DNA from: Mesorhizobium sp. M3A.F.Ca.ET.080.04.2.1
Lineage (GTDB): Bacteria > Pseudomonadota > Alphaproteobacteria > Rhizobiales > Rhizobiaceae
Direction of reading: 5' to 3'
DNA length: 64,000 nucleotides
NCBI RefSeq assembly: GCF_003952525.1
Contig: NZ_CP034451.1
Location: 5,308,501-5,372,500, forward strand
Shown here piece after piece: positions 1-8,574 of the stretch (its first letter is position 1; each line of letters starts with the position of its first letter). A model generated the notes under the pieces. It was not told the DNA's origin and did no database searches. It was given only the letters and a program-made list of their open reading frames with translations. The position numbers were made by a program, and so were the translations under genes.

Positions 1-487
1 CCTGCTTTTCCTCGCACCGGGCTATATAGCCCTTGGCAAAGTCCAGATAGCTCAGGATGGCGCCGGCATCGGTCCATTGCCGGAAGAGATAGTTGTTCTT
101 GAAGAAGTGATTGTGGCCGAGCGCCGCGTGGGCCGTCACCAGGGCCTGCAGGGCCATGGTGTTTTCCTCCATCAGGTAGACGATGCAGGGGTCGGAGTTG
201 ATGACCAGCTCATAGGCGAGGCCGCGACCGCCCTTGCGGTACAGCAATTCCTGGTAGAGGAAATGCTTGCCGAACGACCAGTGGCGGTACATCAGCGGCA
301 TACCGGTGGACGAATAGGCATCGAGCATCTGCTCGGACGAGATGATCTCCATCTGCACCGGATAGATGTCGAGGCCGAGCTCTTCGATGCCGAGCGCCTC
401 GATAGCGTCGTAAGCCCGCGACAAGGTCTGGAAATTCCAGTCGGATCCGGAAAACAGCAAACCGGAACTGGGAGCGAGCCTTGGCAT
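1..487 (-). CDS. spoVR: SpoVR family protein (N-terminal part; runs off the left edge)
   Basis: The 162 visible codons begin MPRLAPSSGLLFSGSDWNF and contain MYRHWSFGKHF and YELVINSDPCIVYLMEENT, hallmarks of the SpoVR/YcgB family. The C-terminal part lies outside the window. The start at 487 is supported by GAAGGAG about 6 nt upstream, which overlaps the stop of yeaH, so the two are translationally linked. SpoVR proteins are almost always the third member of a prkA-yeaH-spoVR operon expressed under starvation or general stress; the biochemical role is not settled. The family assignment is secure, the function is not. Confidence 0.93.
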   Translation of the reverse strand, partial: MPRLAPSSGLLFSGSDWNFQTLSRAYDAIEALGIEELGLDIYPVQMEIISSEQMLDAYSSTGMPLMYRHWSFGKHFLYQELLYRKGGRGLAYELVINSDPCIVYLMEENTMALQALVTAHAALGHNHFFKNNYLFRQWTDAGAILSYLDFAKGYIARCEEKQ

Positions 488-497
488 CCGTGCTCCT

Positions 498-1808
498 TCA
501 GCCGCCTCCACGCTGCGGCTTCTCCTTAGTGAAGAGCTGTCGAAAGACCGGGTAGATGTCGGAGGCCTTGGCGATCCGCGTCATCTGGAAGTTCGGCCAG
601 CCTTTCTTGACCTCCTGATAGGCGTGCCAAAGCGATGTTCCGTTCTCGGTCGAGCCGAAGATGTGCGTCTCTCGCTCATCGATGATTTCGACATAGGCGA
701 AATACTGGCACAAGCGCATGAGTTCACCATCGAGGAGCGCAATGCAGCGATCGGAATCGGTGGGGAAATTGTCGCCGTCGGACGCCTGGGCAGCATAGAT
801 GTTCCAGTCGCGACTCGGGTAGCGCTTCCTGATGATGCGGTGCATCTCCTCCAACGCGGTGGAAACGACGGTGCCGCCGCTTTGCGTGCTGTAGAAGAAT
901 GTGTCCTCATCGACTTCCTGAGCCTCATGCGTATGGCGGATGAAGACGATTTCGGTGCGGTCGTAGCGCCGTTTCAAAAAAAGGTGCAGCAGCACGAAGA
1001 AGCGCTTGGCAAGATCCTTCTCGCGTTCGCCCATCGAACCCGAAACATCCATCAGGCAGAACATCACGGCGTTGGCGTTCGGCTGCGGCTGCGCGTCGAA
1101 GCGGTTGAAGCGAATATCGACCGGATCGACATAGGCGATCACCCTGCGGCGGCGCTTGAGACGATCGAGTTCCTCCTGCAACGCCACGATGCGTTGACGC
1201 GCCGCGGGATCGGGTGGGCCCGATTGGAGCGCTGCCAACTCCAGGGTTATCGCATCGAGCGCCTCCTGCTTGGGACGCTTCAGCGCTATGCGACGGCCAT
1301 GGCTGTTGCGCATCGTGCGAGCAATGTTGATGTTGGTAGGCGAGCCGGTCGCAGCGAATCCGGCGCGCCGCGGCCGGTAGGCGACGATCTCCTTGAGATT
1401 GAGCTTGACCATGTCGGGAAGCTCGAGATCCTCGAAGAAGAGGTCCAGCACCTCCTCGCGGCTGAGGACGAAGCGGAAGTCGTCTTCCGATTCCTTCATC
1501 GACGGCGAGGATCCAACATTGCCGCCTTCACCCGGCTTCGGCATCCGATCGCCGGGAGCGAACTGCTTGTTGCCCGGCAGGACATGACGGCGCGTGCCGC
1601 TGTCCCTTGCGTCGGTGAATTGTGGCTCGCTGGTTCCGTTTGCCGGCATCGAAACGGCATGCTCGCCATCCACATCGGCGATTTTGCCGGCCCGGATCCG
1701 TTCGCGGATTGTCTGCTTCAGCTCCGCGCGGGCACGGCGCAGGAAGCGCTGGCGATTGCCGAGGCTCTTGTCCTTCGGGTTCAGTCGGCGGTCGATGAAG
1801 ATGGTCAT
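498..1808 (-). CDS. yeaH: YeaH/YhbH family protein (UPF0229)
   Basis: A 436-residue protein beginning MTIFIDRRLNPKDKSLGNRQ, the typical N-terminus of the YeaH/YhbH family. I chose the ATG at 1808 over an upstream in-frame start at 1859 because of this family N-terminus and because the longer form overlaps prkA. The C-terminal half carries a von Willebrand A-like metal site, CLMDVSGSMGEREK (DxSxS). The start lies 20 nt after the prkA stop and the stop overlaps the spoVR ribosome-binding site, so the three genes form one operon. Family members act with the PrkA kinase in stationary-phase and stress physiology; the molecular mechanism is unknown. Confidence 0.94.
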   Translation of the reverse strand: MTIFIDRRLNPKDKSLGNRQRFLRRARAELKQTIRERIRAGKIADVDGEHAVSMPANGTSEPQFTDARDSGTRRHVLPGNKQFAPGDRMPKPGEGGNVGSSPSMKESEDDFRFVLSREEVLDLFFEDLELPDMVKLNLKEIVAYRPRRAGFAATGSPTNINIARTMRNSHGRRIALKRPKQEALDAITLELAALQSGPPDPAARQRIVALQEELDRLKRRRRVIAYVDPVDIRFNRFDAQPQPNANAVMFCLMDVSGSMGEREKDLAKRFFVLLHLFLKRRYDRTEIVFIRHTHEAQEVDEDTFFYSTQSGGTVVSTALEEMHRIIRKRYPSRDWNIYAAQASDGDNFPTDSDRCIALLDGELMRLCQYFAYVEIIDERETHIFGSTENGTSLWHAYQEVKKGWPNFQMTRIAKASDIYPVFRQLFTKEKPQRGGG

Positions 1809-1828
1809 CGGAACTTCCGGGGTTGGTT

Positions 1829-3778
1829 TCAGCCCGCCTTGTTCACGCGCATATACCAATCCACCAGCCGGCGGACCTGACGCTTAGTATAGCCGCGTTC
1901 GACCATCCTTTGCACGAATTCGGTGTGCCTCTTCTCAGTCACGCTGTCCTGCTTCGAGCCGAAGCTGATCACCGGTAGCAGATCCTCGACCTGCCCGAAC
2001 ATCCGCTTCTCGATGACTTCCCGCAGCTTTTCATAGCTCGTCCAAGAGGGGTTGCGGCCGTGGTTCCTGGCGCGGGCGCGCAGGGTGAACTTCACGACCT
2101 CGTTGCGGAAGTCCTTGGGGTTGGCGATGCCGGCCGGCTTTTCGATCTGCGACAGTTCGTTGTCGAGGACCTCGCGGTTCAGAATCTGGCCGGTGTCGGG
2201 ATCCTTGTAGTCCTGATCCTCGATCCAGGCGTCGGCATAGGCGATATAGCGGTCGAACAGGTTCTGGCCGTATTCGCTGTAGGATTCGAGGTAGGCTTTC
2301 TGGATCTCGTGGCCGATGAACTCGGCGTAGCGAGCGGCAAGCTCTGTCTTGATGAAATCGAGATAGGCGGTTTCTGTTTCCTTCGGGAATTGCTCGCGCT
2401 TGATCGCCGCTTCCAGAATGTACATCAGATGCACAGGATCGGCGGCCACTTCCTTGGTGTCGAAGTTGAAGGTCTGCGACAGGATCTTGAAGGCGAAGCG
2501 CGTGCTCACCCCGGTCATGCCTTCGTCGACACCCGCGGCATCGCGATATTCCTGAATGGATTTTGCCTTCGGGTCGCTCTCCTTCAGGTTTTCCCCGTTA
2601 TAAACCCGCATCTTCGTATAGAGCGGCGAATTGTCGTGCTCGGCCAGGCGCGTCGACACGGTGAACCGGCTGAGCAGGTCGAGAACCTCCGGCGCGCACG
2701 GGGCTTCGGCCAGTTCGCTCTCGCGCAGCAGCTTCTCGTAGATCTGTCTTTCTTCGGTGACGCGCAGGCAATAGGGCACCTTGACGACCAGGATGCGGTC
2801 GAGGAATGCCTCGTTGTTCTTGTTGCTCTTGAATTGCAGCCATTCCGATTCGTTGGAGTGCGCAACGATGATGCCCTGGTAGGGGAAGGCGCCGAAATTC
2901 TCCGTGCCGTTGTAGTTGCCCTCCTGGGTGGCCGTCAGCAAAGGATGGAGAACCTTGATGGGCGCCTTGAACATCTCGACGAATTCGAGAAGTCCTTGCG
3001 TCGTCCGGTTCAACCCGCCGCTGTAGGAATAAGCATCGGGATCGGACTGGCTGAAATTTTCGAGCTGGCGGATGTCCACCTTGCCGACCAGCGACGAAAC
3101 GTCCTGGTTGTTCTCGTCGCCTGGCTCGGTCTTGGCGATGCAGATCTGGCGCAGGCGCGAAGGCATCAGCTTGACCACGCTGAACTTGGAGATGTCGCCC
3201 GACAGTTCGTCCAGCCGCTTCGACGCCCAGGGGGAGATCAGGCCGTTGAGCCGCCGCCGGGCGATGCCATACTTGTCCTCGAGAAGGTCACCCATGCGGT
3301 CAGGATGGAAAAGGCCGAGCGGCGATTCGAAAACCGGGCTGATCCTGTCGCCAATTTTCAAAGTATAGATGGGCCGCTCTTCCATCAGCTTCTTGAGACG
3401 CTCGGCAAGGGAGGACTTGCCGCCGCCGACGGGCCCGAGCAGGTAGAGGATCTGCTTGCGTTCCTCGAGCCCTTGCGATGCATAGCGGAAATAGCCGGCG
3501 ATGCGCTCGATCGTGTCTTCCATTCCGTAGAAGTCGGCGAAAGACGGATAAATCTTGATCGTCCTGTTGGCGAATATCCGGCCAAGCCGTTCGTCGCCGC
3601 TGGTATCGAAGAAAGTCGGCTCGCCGATCGCGGTCACCATGCGCTCGGCCGCAGAGGCGTACATCGATTTGTCCTCGCGGCAGGCTAGGAGATATTGCTG
3701 GAGGCTCATCTCCTCCTGTGCTGCGTTGGAGTAGATCTCCGAGAATAAGTCGAAGATGTCGCTTTTTTTCTCAATCAT
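1829..3778 (-). CDS. prkA: PrkA family serine protein kinase (YeaG-like)
   Basis: A 649-residue protein of normal family length. It has an AAA-type ATPase module with a P-loop GPVGGGKSS at about residues 115-123, followed by the PrkA C-terminal domain. PrkA/YeaG proteins are cytoplasmic serine kinases with an AAA+ fold, induced by nutrient or general stress. It is the first gene of prkA-yeaH-spoVR. A general-stress promoter candidate (GGAAC-N18-GTT) sits 51 nt upstream of the start on the same strand. That fits the known dependence of this operon on a stress sigma factor in other bacteria. Assignment from motifs and gene order is firm; regulation is inferred. Confidence 0.96.
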   Translation of the reverse strand: MIEKKSDIFDLFSEIYSNAAQEEMSLQQYLLACREDKSMYASAAERMVTAIGEPTFFDTSGDERLGRIFANRTIKIYPSFADFYGMEDTIERIAGYFRYASQGLEERKQILYLLGPVGGGKSSLAERLKKLMEERPIYTLKIGDRISPVFESPLGLFHPDRMGDLLEDKYGIARRRLNGLISPWASKRLDELSGDISKFSVVKLMPSRLRQICIAKTEPGDENNQDVSSLVGKVDIRQLENFSQSDPDAYSYSGGLNRTTQGLLEFVEMFKAPIKVLHPLLTATQEGNYNGTENFGAFPYQGIIVAHSNESEWLQFKSNKNNEAFLDRILVVKVPYCLRVTEERQIYEKLLRESELAEAPCAPEVLDLLSRFTVSTRLAEHDNSPLYTKMRVYNGENLKESDPKAKSIQEYRDAAGVDEGMTGVSTRFAFKILSQTFNFDTKEVAADPVHLMYILEAAIKREQFPKETETAYLDFIKTELAARYAEFIGHEIQKAYLESYSEYGQNLFDRYIAYADAWIEDQDYKDPDTGQILNREVLDNELSQIEKPAGIANPKDFRNEVVKFTLRARARNHGRNPSWTSYEKLREVIEKRMFGQVEDLLPVISFGSKQDSVTEKRHTEFVQRMVERGYTKRQVRRLVDWYMRVNKAG

Positions 3779-3828
3779 GGCAGCCTCGCAAGGGGGGCGG
3801 GTCGAGGGGTAGCCGCACCCAGCATTTC

Positions 3829-3854
3829 AACTGTCGGAAGGTCATTGTGGTTCC
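3829..3854 (-). promoter_or_regulatory. EcfG/RpoE2-type promoter candidate for prkA-yeaH-spoVR
   Basis: On the minus strand GGAAC (3854-3850) is followed after 18 nt by GTT (3831-3829), 51 nt before the prkA start. GGAAC with a TT-containing -10 element 18-19 nt away is the published rhizobial general-stress sigma consensus. The 18-nt spacer is one longer than in most other copies here. Confidence 0.6.
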
Positions 3855-4156
3855 TTCACAGGCACGAGATTACGCTCATAAGAGCAGGCGGCAATACTGA
3901 AGACGATGGATGGTTATCACCTTCGGCCCTTTGCGCCCCTCCGAGGCTCAGGCTGGGAACGCCACCACTGGGCGTCATGTCGTGCTCCAACTGGCGATTT
4001 GCGCAGCCGGAGCTGTTCTCATCTCTGCGAGCCAAGGCATGACAGCGCCGCGGCCGCGAATTGCGCACGGGAAGGGCTGGGACGATCGCCGCCGGGGCAC
4101 CTGGACGATTTTCGCTTCCATCCTCGAGAGAGCCAGCCCGTACCGTTCCATTTGAT

Positions 4157-4182
4157 GGAACCGGGCCGATGGCGGTCCGGTT
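4157..4182 (+). promoter_or_regulatory. EcfG/RpoE2-type promoter candidate for the 4219 receiver gene
   Basis: GGAAC (4157-4161), 18-nt spacer, GTT (4180-4182), 36 nt before the ATG at 4219. Same spacing variant as the prkA copy. Confidence 0.55.
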
Positions 4183-4218
4183 AAGCCGGCAGGAACAGTT
4201 GAAGCTGAGGAGGCCGGT

Positions 4219-4571
4219 ATGAGGGCGCCCTTGGCACAAGACGAGTATCTGATCGCCTCCGACGTGGCGAATGGCTTAGCGGCAAGAGGATTCGAAGTTG
4301 CCTGCGCCGGCTCCGAACGGGCAGCAGGAAGCTGGTTGGACGACAACCGACCCGATGTGGCCATCATAGATATCCAACTGCTCGATGGACAACGCGGGAT
4401 CGCTGCCAGCCGCCTCAAGGACCTTGGCGTGCCCTTCATCGTGCATTCAGGCTACGATCCTGCGTTCCAGGCCAGGTGTTCCGCGGCGCGCCATACTTTT
4501 CGAAGCCCGCGGCAATCGAGGATATCGTCGAGATGGCAAGCCGGATGGTCGAGGATCGCGGCGCCTCGTAG
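4219..4571 (+). pseudogene. Single-domain response regulator, frameshifted
   Basis: The first part reads as a receiver domain: DEYLIASDVANGLAARGFEV, then AIIDIQLLDGQRG with the phospho-acceptor Asp, then IVHSGYD. After about 4475 the open frame loses all similarity. The next frame carries the expected end, FRGAPYFSKPAAIEDIVEM with the conserved SKP lysine, and stops at 4571. A single missing base (or two extra) near 4465-4478 explains this. A good RBS (GAGGAGG) precedes the start at 4219, and a stress promoter candidate lies just upstream. Such stand-alone receivers commonly partner HWE kinases, one of which lies next door. It could be a real pseudogene or a sequencing error. Confidence 0.75.
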
Positions 4572-4600
4572 CCGCACGAAAGATCTGAGCAAGGGCGATC

Positions 4601-4987
4601 TCAGCCAGGGGCGGCGCTTTTGCGGAACCGCGCCACCGCGTCGATCAACACTTTGTGGTCGACCGGTTTCGAGAGCCTCGGCGCGTCCCGGAACTGATCG
4701 GGAAAGACAGTCACGCTGTCATAGCCGGTGAGGAAGAGAAACGGGACGCCGCAGGCGGAGAGATGCTCGGCGAGCGGGAAGCTGCGTTCGCCACGCAGAT
4801 TGACGTCGAGGACCGCTCCATCGAGGGTGACGCCCTCGATCTTCTCGAACGCCTGTTTGTTAGTGGGCGCCGGACCGATCACGGCGCATCCTGCCGCGGC
4901 CAGCTGATCGGCGAGATCGCGCGCGAGCAGGAAAGTGTCCTCGACGACGAGGACCTTAAGGCCGGTCAGAAGCGCGTCCGTATTCAT
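4601..4987 (-). CDS. Single-domain response regulator (receiver only)
   Basis: A 128-residue receiver domain beginning MNTDALLTGLKVLVVEDTF. It has the acidic pair, phospho-acceptor Asp in AVLDVNLRGE, switch Thr in FLTGYD and Lys in RLSKPV. No output domain follows. The start at 4987 is chosen because its ATG overlaps the stop of the upstream kinase gene as ATGA, a sign of translational coupling; a longer in-frame start at 5044 lies inside the kinase gene. It is therefore the likely phospho-acceptor of the adjacent HWE kinase, acting as a diffusible receiver or phosphate sink. Its downstream target is not visible. Confidence 0.92.
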   Translation of the reverse strand: MNTDALLTGLKVLVVEDTFLLARDLADQLAAAGCAVIGPAPTNKQAFEKIEGVTLDGAVLDVNLRGERSFPLAEHLSACGVPFLFLTGYDSVTVFPDQFRDAPRLSKPVDHKVLIDAVARFRKSAAPG

Positions 4988-7900
4988 TCCTTGCCGGGCA
5001 GCGAAGGACCTGCATTCGTGGACAACGGTATTTCCAGATCGCATTCCAATCCGGAAGGTTCGAACCGCAGGTCCACCTTGCCACCCAATTCATACTCCAA
5101 ACTTTGCTGGATGAAGCTTGTTCCGAAATTCCGCCGCGGCGGCTCCTTGACACGCGGTCCGCCGATTTCCTTCCAGCGGATCGACAACTTCCCGGGTTTA
5201 TCGGCATTCCAGGTGACTTCGACGCGGCCGCTCTCGGTGGACAGCGCGCCGTATTTGGCGGCGTTGCTGGCCAGCTCGAAGAAGACCATGCCGAGCGTCG
5301 CAGCGGCGCTTGCGCTCAGATGCAACGGTTTGCCCTGGATTATTATGTTCTGCCGCTCCTTGCTGCCGTATGGGGTAAGTGTCCCCCTGAGCAACTGCTC
5401 GAGGTCGGCATCGCCCCAATTGTAAGACGACAGCACCTCGTGCGTTCGTGCCATGGCGTGCAACCGCTCCTGGAACGAGGTCGAGAAATCGCCGATCGAG
5501 GTCGAAGAGCGGATCATGCGCGACGTCAGCGCCGTGATCGTGGCCAGGATGTTCTTCACGCGATGCTGCAACTCGTGCAACAGCCTCTCCTGGCTGCGCT
5601 CCGCCTCCTTGTGGTTCGAGATGTCGACCAGCGCCGCGATCGCGCCGCGAACCCTGCCGGACTCATCGAACAGCGGGTTGGCCGACATCATCACGTCGAG
5701 GCTGCTGCCGTCCTGCCGCGCGATCCGCGCCTCATAGCTGGGGACAGCCTTGCCCGTCCGCATCGCCTTCTGCAAAGGCTGGTCGTCGGGTTTCAACGCG
5801 GAGCCGTTGATCATCAGCGGCAGTTCGGCCGGCACGGTCGTCAGTTTGCCGTCCGTGGCTCGCCGGCCGGCGAGTTCCACCGCATAGCGGTTGCCGCGGA
5901 TCGCCTCGCCATCGCCGTCCTCGGCGATGAAGATGCCCACCGGCACCAGGTCCAGCAGCGTTTCCAGGCTGTCGAGGCGGTTGCGCAGGTCATGAGTGAG
6001 CGCGCCGATCTTTTCCTCCGCCCGCGCGATCTGGGTGACGTCGACGAAGGTGACGACGACGCCGGCGATGACGTTGTCGACCGTTCGGTACGGCAGCACG
6101 CGCATGATGTAGCGCCTGCCGCTCTCTGCGCCTTCGATCTGCCGCTCGATCGTGCCGAGGCGGCGCAGCACCTGCTCCATGTCGGTCTGAAGTCCGTCGG
6201 CGGGAAAGCGGGGTCGGACATGCGCGAGCGGCCGGCCGACATCGCTTTCGACCAGCCGGAACAGGTCGCGCGCCGTCGGCGTGAAGCTTTTGATGCAGAG
6301 GTCGCGATCGAGGAACACGGTCGCGATCTGCGTGCTTTCGAGCAGGTTCGCCATGTCGTTGTTGGCGCGGCTGAGCTCGTCGACGCGGATGTTGAGCTCG
6401 GCATTGACGGTCTGGAGCTCCTCGTTGATCGACTGCAGCTCTTCCTTGGAGGTTTCCAGTTCCTCGTTGGACGATTGCAACTCCTCGTTGATGGAGGACA
6501 ACTCCTCGTTCGAGGACTTCAGCTCCTCGTTGGAGGATTCAAGCTCCTCCGTCGTGATCTGCAGCCGCTCCCGGGTTTCCCTCAGCTCCTTTTCGAGCTG
6601 GTTGACATTGGCGCTTTCGACATCGTCGGTGGTGTGGACGGGCTCGTCATCGGCCTCAGGCTTGATGCCGCCGACATCCCTGAAGACCAACATGTACAGA
6701 GGGTCCGCCGAGCCGTCGGAGGGCAGCGGCTGCACGGCCAGGCTGATCGTCTGGCGTCCGCCGTTGGTGCCGATGTTGATCTTGTTCTGGACCGCCACCT
6801 GCCCGGTGCTGACGGTCTTGTGAAGCGCTGCCCGCAAATCCATGCGCAGGCCGCGCCTCGCCATGGAAAAGACGTTGTGATCGGGTGCGCCGGCGGCAAG
6901 CTCGAGATATTTGCCCGTGCCGCCGGAGCTGTGCACCAACTCGCCGCCGGCATTGATCACCACGTAGGCCGGCGAGTAGCGCTCGACCAGCAGGCGTTCG
7001 GCAATTTCCTGCAAGGTTCCGGTCGTCGTCCGCTGGCGAGCATGCGGGGCGGCCTGCCTGGTCGCGGCCGCGAGCGGGAATTCCGGCAACCGCTGCGTGG
7101 CGACCCCGCCGCGCTTCTGGAAGATGCGGCTCGTCTTGTCGACGGTCGAGAACAGGCGCGCGTGACGGGTGACGTTCTCTGACGAGCCGAGGAAGAGATA
7201 GCCGTTGTTGCGCAACGCATAGTGGAAGATCGGGACGATCTTTTCCTGCAGTTCCGGGCCCATATAGATCAAGAGGTTCCGGCAGGCGATCAGGTCGAGC
7301 TTGGAAAAGGGCGGATCGCGCAACAGATTGTGCGCCGAGAACAGGCACACCTCCCGCAACTCGGCGGCGACGCGGTAGGTGCCGTCCTCGCGCGAGAAGA
7401 ACTCCTTGAGGCGCTTCGGCGTGACATCGGTCGCAATCGTTGCCGGGTAGCGGCCGGCTCGGGCCACTTCCAGCGCCCGCTCATCGATATCGGTGGCGAA
7501 TATCTGCAGGCTGGGCGAGGCGGCACCCCGGGGCGCGTTCTCCTTGAGCAGCATGGCAATCGAATAGGCTTCCTCGCCTGTCGCGCAGCCAGGCACCCAT
7601 ACCCGGATCGTCTCGTCCGGCTTGCGGTTCTCGAACAACTGGGGAATGACCATGCGTTCGAGCACGTCGAAGGCCTGCGGGTCGCGGAAGAAGCTGGTCA
7701 CGCCGATGAGCAGGTCCTGGAACAAAAGATCGACCTGCTGCGGCTCGTCGCGCAGCCGCTCGTAGAAGACGGTGGGATCATCGATCTGCAGCACCTGCAT
7801 GCGCCGCTGGATGCGCCTCAAGATGGTGTTGTCCTTGTAGCCGCTGAAGTCGTGGCCGGTGCGCACGCGAAGCAGTGCCGCGATGCGCGAAAGCTGTTCG

Positions 7901-8574
7901 GCCACGTCGCGCTTGCGGCGGTCGCGCTCGCTTTCGGTGCGCTTGGCGTGGCTGAAATAGCCGACCAGTTTCGCGGCCATTTCTTCCGCGGGAAGCACCA
8001 TGTCGATCATGCCGCTCTGCACGGCGCTGCGCATCATGCCGTCATATTCTGCGCTTTCCTGCGCAAGCGTCAGCCCGCCGCGCTCCTTGATCGCCCTGAG
8101 CCCGATGGTGCCGTCGCTGCCCGTCCCGGACAGGATGACCCCGGCGGCATTCTCCGACTGCTCCTGAGCCAGCGAGGTGAAAAAATCGTCGATCGGCGTC
8201 CGTTTGGCCCGCGTCGCAGCCATCTTGGCCACGTGAAAACGGCGGTTCGCGATCGTGACAGAGGCGCCCGGCGGAATAACGTAGATATTGTCCGGCTCGA
8301 TCGGGACACCCTCGGCCGCGGTCTGCGTTTCGATCGCGGTGCAGCGCTGGATGATGCTGGCAAGCACACTCTCGTGCTCGGCATCGAGATGCTGGATGAC
8401 CACATAGGCAAAGCCGCTATCGGCCGGCACTTCCGGAAAGAATTTCTGCAGCGCGCCGATGCCGCCTGCCGACGCGCCAATGCCGATGATGGGGAAGACC
8501 GCGGGCTCTAGCGCCGGCTCGCGGGAACTAGTCCGTGGCTTCGTTGCCGTTGCCTTCCTCGCCGACTGCGCCAT
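4984..8574 (-). CDS. CheB-CheR-PAS-HWE hybrid sensor histidine kinase
   Basis: A 1196-residue multidomain protein. In order: CheB methylesterase-like domain (about 25-215; GASAGG Ser, VIQHLD His, GSDGT Asp); CheR methyltransferase (about 228-490; GCATGEEAYS SAM motif); a glutamate-rich coiled coil of repeated SSNEEL-type heptads (about 655-740); two PAS-like regions; and an HWE kinase (about 1000-1196) with His in HELQHRVKN and the WxE motif as RWKE. No transmembrane segment is seen, so it is probably cytoplasmic. The start overlaps the preceding cheB by 47 nt, and the stop overlaps the downstream receiver. HWE kinases feed the PhyR-NepR-EcfG stress pathway in alphaproteobacteria; the ligand is unknown. 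Confidence 0.93.
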   Translation of the reverse strand: MAQSARKATATKPRTSSREPALEPAVFPIIGIGASAGGIGALQKFFPEVPADSGFAYVVIQHLDAEHESVLASIIQRCTAIETQTAAEGVPIEPDNIYVIPPGASVTIANRRFHVAKMAATRAKRTPIDDFFTSLAQEQSENAAGVILSGTGSDGTIGLRAIKERGGLTLAQESAEYDGMMRSAVQSGMIDMVLPAEEMAAKLVGYFSHAKRTESERDRRKRDVAEQLSRIAALLRVRTGHDFSGYKDNTILRRIQRRMQVLQIDDPTVFYERLRDEPQQVDLLFQDLLIGVTSFFRDPQAFDVLERMVIPQLFENRKPDETIRVWVPGCATGEEAYSIAMLLKENAPRGAASPSLQIFATDIDERALEVARAGRYPATIATDVTPKRLKEFFSREDGTYRVAAELREVCLFSAHNLLRDPPFSKLDLIACRNLLIYMGPELQEKIVPIFHYALRNNGYLFLGSSENVTRHARLFSTVDKTSRIFQKRGGVATQRLPEFPLAAATRQAAPHARQRTTTGTLQEIAERLLVERYSPAYVVINAGGELVHSSGGTGKYLELAAGAPDHNVFSMARRGLRMDLRAALHKTVSTGQVAVQNKINIGTNGGRQTISLAVQPLPSDGSADPLYMLVFRDVGGIKPEADDEPVHTTDDVESANVNQLEKELRETRERLQITTEELESSNEELKSSNEELSSINEELQSSNEELETSKEELQSINEELQTVNAELNIRVDELSRANNDMANLLESTQIATVFLDRDLCIKSFTPTARDLFRLVESDVGRPLAHVRPRFPADGLQTDMEQVLRRLGTIERQIEGAESGRRYIMRVLPYRTVDNVIAGVVVTFVDVTQIARAEEKIGALTHDLRNRLDSLETLLDLVPVGIFIAEDGDGEAIRGNRYAVELAGRRATDGKLTTVPAELPLMINGSALKPDDQPLQKAMRTGKAVPSYEARIARQDGSSLDVMMSANPLFDESGRVRGAIAALVDISNHKEAERSQERLLHELQHRVKNILATITALTSRMIRSSTSIGDFSTSFQERLHAMARTHEVLSSYNWGDADLEQLLRGTLTPYGSKERQNIIIQGKPLHLSASAAATLGMVFFELASNAAKYGALSTESGRVEVTWNADKPGKLSIRWKEIGGPRVKEPPRRNFGTSFIQQSLEYELGGKVDLRFEPSGLECDLEIPLSTNAGPSLPGKE

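Larger units (their letters stand above)
3779..4218. other. Divergent intergenic region with two stress-promoter candidates
   Basis: This 440-nt gap separates prkA (leftward) from the frameshifted receiver gene (rightward). It holds one GGAAC-type promoter candidate facing each way, and a 7-bp hairpin with a 3-nt loop (GTTCCAT/ATGGAAC, about 4145-4161) that overlaps the rightward -35 element. Short ORFs in the gap have no recognisable protein features. Confidence 0.6.

Noticed and set aside
5104..7182. 692-codon rightward ORF opposite the HWE kinase gene
   Set aside because: It is the antisense of the CheB-CheR-HWE coding sequence. GC-rich codon bias leaves the antisense frame open; the translation has no domain signature and no RBS.
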